Of a DNA stretch of 64,000 nucleotides, positions 62,476 through 64,000 are shown piece by piece. A program made the translations under genes and the position numbers. The stretch is from Odontocerum albicorne (lineage: Eukaryota > Arthropoda > Insecta > Trichoptera > Odontoceridae). Numbering within the stretch: position 1 is the stretch's first letter; each line of letters starts with the position of its first letter. The notes beneath the pieces were generated by a model that did no database searches, was not told the origin of the DNA, and was given only the letters and a program-made list of their open reading frames with translations. The stretch is from contig OX463855.1 in NCBI GenBank assembly GCA_949825065.1, positions 35,206,281 through 35,270,280 on the forward strand, given 5' to 3'.

Positions 62476-63434
62476 CAAAAAACTATCCAACTCCACAACT
62501 TCGACTCCTAACTCAAACTAAATAGTTCTGTCTGTAACACAAATATTCGTACATAAAAATGATATGTTGTCCGGAAAGTATATAACTTTTCATATTCCTC
62601 CGATAGATGTCATTAGAACTTATTTTTTTGTTGCTTATTTAATTTCAAAATTACGGAAATGTATATTATTGCTGTTCTCATGAAAGTTTAAGCAAATGTT
62701 TTGACGATTTTACAAACAATATTTAAGCAGTTTTTTTGCGTCATTTTGAAAATGTAACTAAATTAAGCTGTTTTTTTTCCGATGCTCGGTGATTTTTTTA
62801 CTGTAGCAAAGGAAAAAATGCGAAACAAAAATTAAAAAAAACTATATGATGTACAGTGCATGGCGACAATAAAGTCAGCAATTATGTGCTACAAATGTGT
62901 TTCGAAAAATTTCGTAATTCCCATTCGACGTTTGAATGCCGCCTATTGACATCACTAATTAATTCATTCACACACGAATATATGTAAATTATTTTAGGGA
63001 AAAATTAGACAACATGCACATATAATATGGCAATACTGACGTTCGTTCGTTTCTGTCATAAGCAAGCAGCGATCCGATAAAGAAAAGAACTTTTAAAAAA
63101 ATAAAACAAAAGAGAACTGAAAAATCATTGCTAGGAAGTTTACTTTGAAAAGGTTTTTTTTTCAATGTTACAATTCCATGACATGATTTATCGTTTTATT
63201 TGGGCCACTTTTGCAAAAAATGTAGTAAATGTTTGACGCACAATGTAATATCTCGAACCAATAAATCGGACAAAATAGGATTTATTTTTCGTGTATCGCT
63301 TTCATTGCTTTGAAAGATGATATAATGAAACAAACGCGCCTTTGTAACGACTGGATTTTTTTTCATTCATTCGTTGGCTTATGCTATACTGCACCTGTTT
63401 GTGGTAGTGTAAGCAACATGAATCACCTCAAGCT
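62476..63434. other. unassigned AT-rich sequence
   Basis: TTGTCCGGAAAGTATATAAC at 62568 looks like a DNA-transposon end, but I cannot find its partner. No gene. Confidence 0.35.
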
Positions 63435-63677
63435 TCAACAAGTGTAGAACAAGGCGAATTCACGCCGAACAGCACGAAGAAACCCTCCAACACAATAAAC
63501 TCGTTTGGATTGTGAAGTTGTATAAAAGTCAACAGAACCACAGCAATCCTCTAATCGCTGCCCTGGGGGCTTACGAGAGTAAGTCCAGCCTACCTTTCCT
63601 TTATAAGCACAGGGCATGTACGTGTTAAATAATTAGTGTTAAAAAAAATTGTTGTAAGAATGGTTCCCTTATTATAA
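63435..63677. other. unassigned, less AT-rich patch
   Basis: A 60-codon minus frame covers 63435-63617 with no recognised motif. TAAATAATTAGTGTTAAAAA at 63628 echoes the LINE-like end at 1-345. Confidence 0.3.
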
Positions 63678-63679
63678 AG

Positions 63680-63860
63680 GGTCTTTCAAATTGAGCGCTT
63701 TTTTCTTTCTATTTTTTTTATTATTGAATAAAACTTACAATTTACTTTGATGTCCAAAAACTTTTTATTGGTCATTGAAGTATAATATACGACATTAAAA
63801 CACAAAAAACAATTATCCTCAGTGAGATACAGGCAAAAGTCTAGTTTACTGGGGATACGA
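63680..63860. mobile_element. IS630-type transposon left end, copy 3
   Basis: AAAGGGTCTTTCAAATTGAG at 63678, then ACAATTTACTTTGATGTCCA and TTGGTCATTGAAGTATAATA match 23457-23580. Breaks off near 63860. Confidence 0.7.
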
Positions 63861-63865
63861 CAAAT

Positions 63866-63990
63866 GAAAGGCAACAAACCCAGATCCATTAAAATTGTAT
63901 GTCCAAATTAAATTACCTGTTGTTTTTTCACAAATTATGTATATTTCTTGTCATGTGTAATAATAAATAAATAAATATAAAAAAAATATC
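63866..63990 (+). repeat. family C LINE 3' UTR, copy 2
   Basis: AACCCAGATCCATTAAAATT, GTATGTCCAAATTAAATTAC to TTGTCATGTGTAATAATAAA. Matches 20830-20945. Confidence 0.65.
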
Positions 63991-64000
63991 ATTGAAGTAT

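Overview
This window is a stretch of insect nuclear genome, most likely from a moth or butterfly. It is AT-rich and almost entirely non-genic. It carries lepidopteran-style LINE 3' ends, tRNA-derived SINEs, and the 'ACATACATACATATAA' plus 'GGGGTAGGC' motif near 2.26 kb. The only host coding sequence I can support is two short exons on the + strand (19200-19282 and 45129-45230). Both have good splice sites and matching phase, and they encode cysteine-rich extracellular sequence, the first being the end of an EGF-like module. They appear to be neighbouring exons of one secreted or membrane gene, separated by a 25.8 kb intron filled with mobile DNA.

The centrepiece lies inside that intron. It is a structurally complete BEL/Pao LTR retrotransposon at 34461-43754, antisense to the host gene. 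Its two 437 bp LTRs look identical and it has a TCAAT target-site duplication. It has a PBS resembling the 3' end of tRNA-Tyr, an intact gag (475 aa) and an intact pol. Gag and pol share one reading frame and are separated by a single UGA followed by CUA, a known stop-codon readthrough context. The element also carries a 63-bp coding minisatellite between protease and RT and about 1.8 kb of ~267-bp repeats in its leader. It inserted into an older LINE copy whose reading frame rejoins once BEL and one TSD are removed.

Region by region: 0-6 kb holds LINE 3' ends, a palindromic MITE with a mariner inside it, a piggyBac-like remnant and a LINE RT fragment. 6.9-10.1 kb is a 68-copy, 47-bp satellite that splits a LINE relic. 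10-19 kb holds a SINE, a foldback mariner, minisatellites, a deleted Tigger element, LINE tails and more MITEs. 19-31 kb starts with the EGF exon and continues with LINEs, SINEs, two IS630-like elements, two piggyBac-type elements with TTAA duplications and a partly duplicated RT fragment. 31.7-33.4 kb is a 58-bp minisatellite interrupted by a Harbinger-like MITE. 34-45 kb is the BEL/LINE nest followed by the second exon. 45-64 kb holds MITEs, nested SINEs, LINE fragments, a satellite built from a MITE hairpin (56.7-57.8 kb), a third piggyBac-type insertion and several minisatellites.

No gene except the BEL gag/pol looks complete. Every other transposase or RT fragment is truncated, frameshifted or internally deleted.
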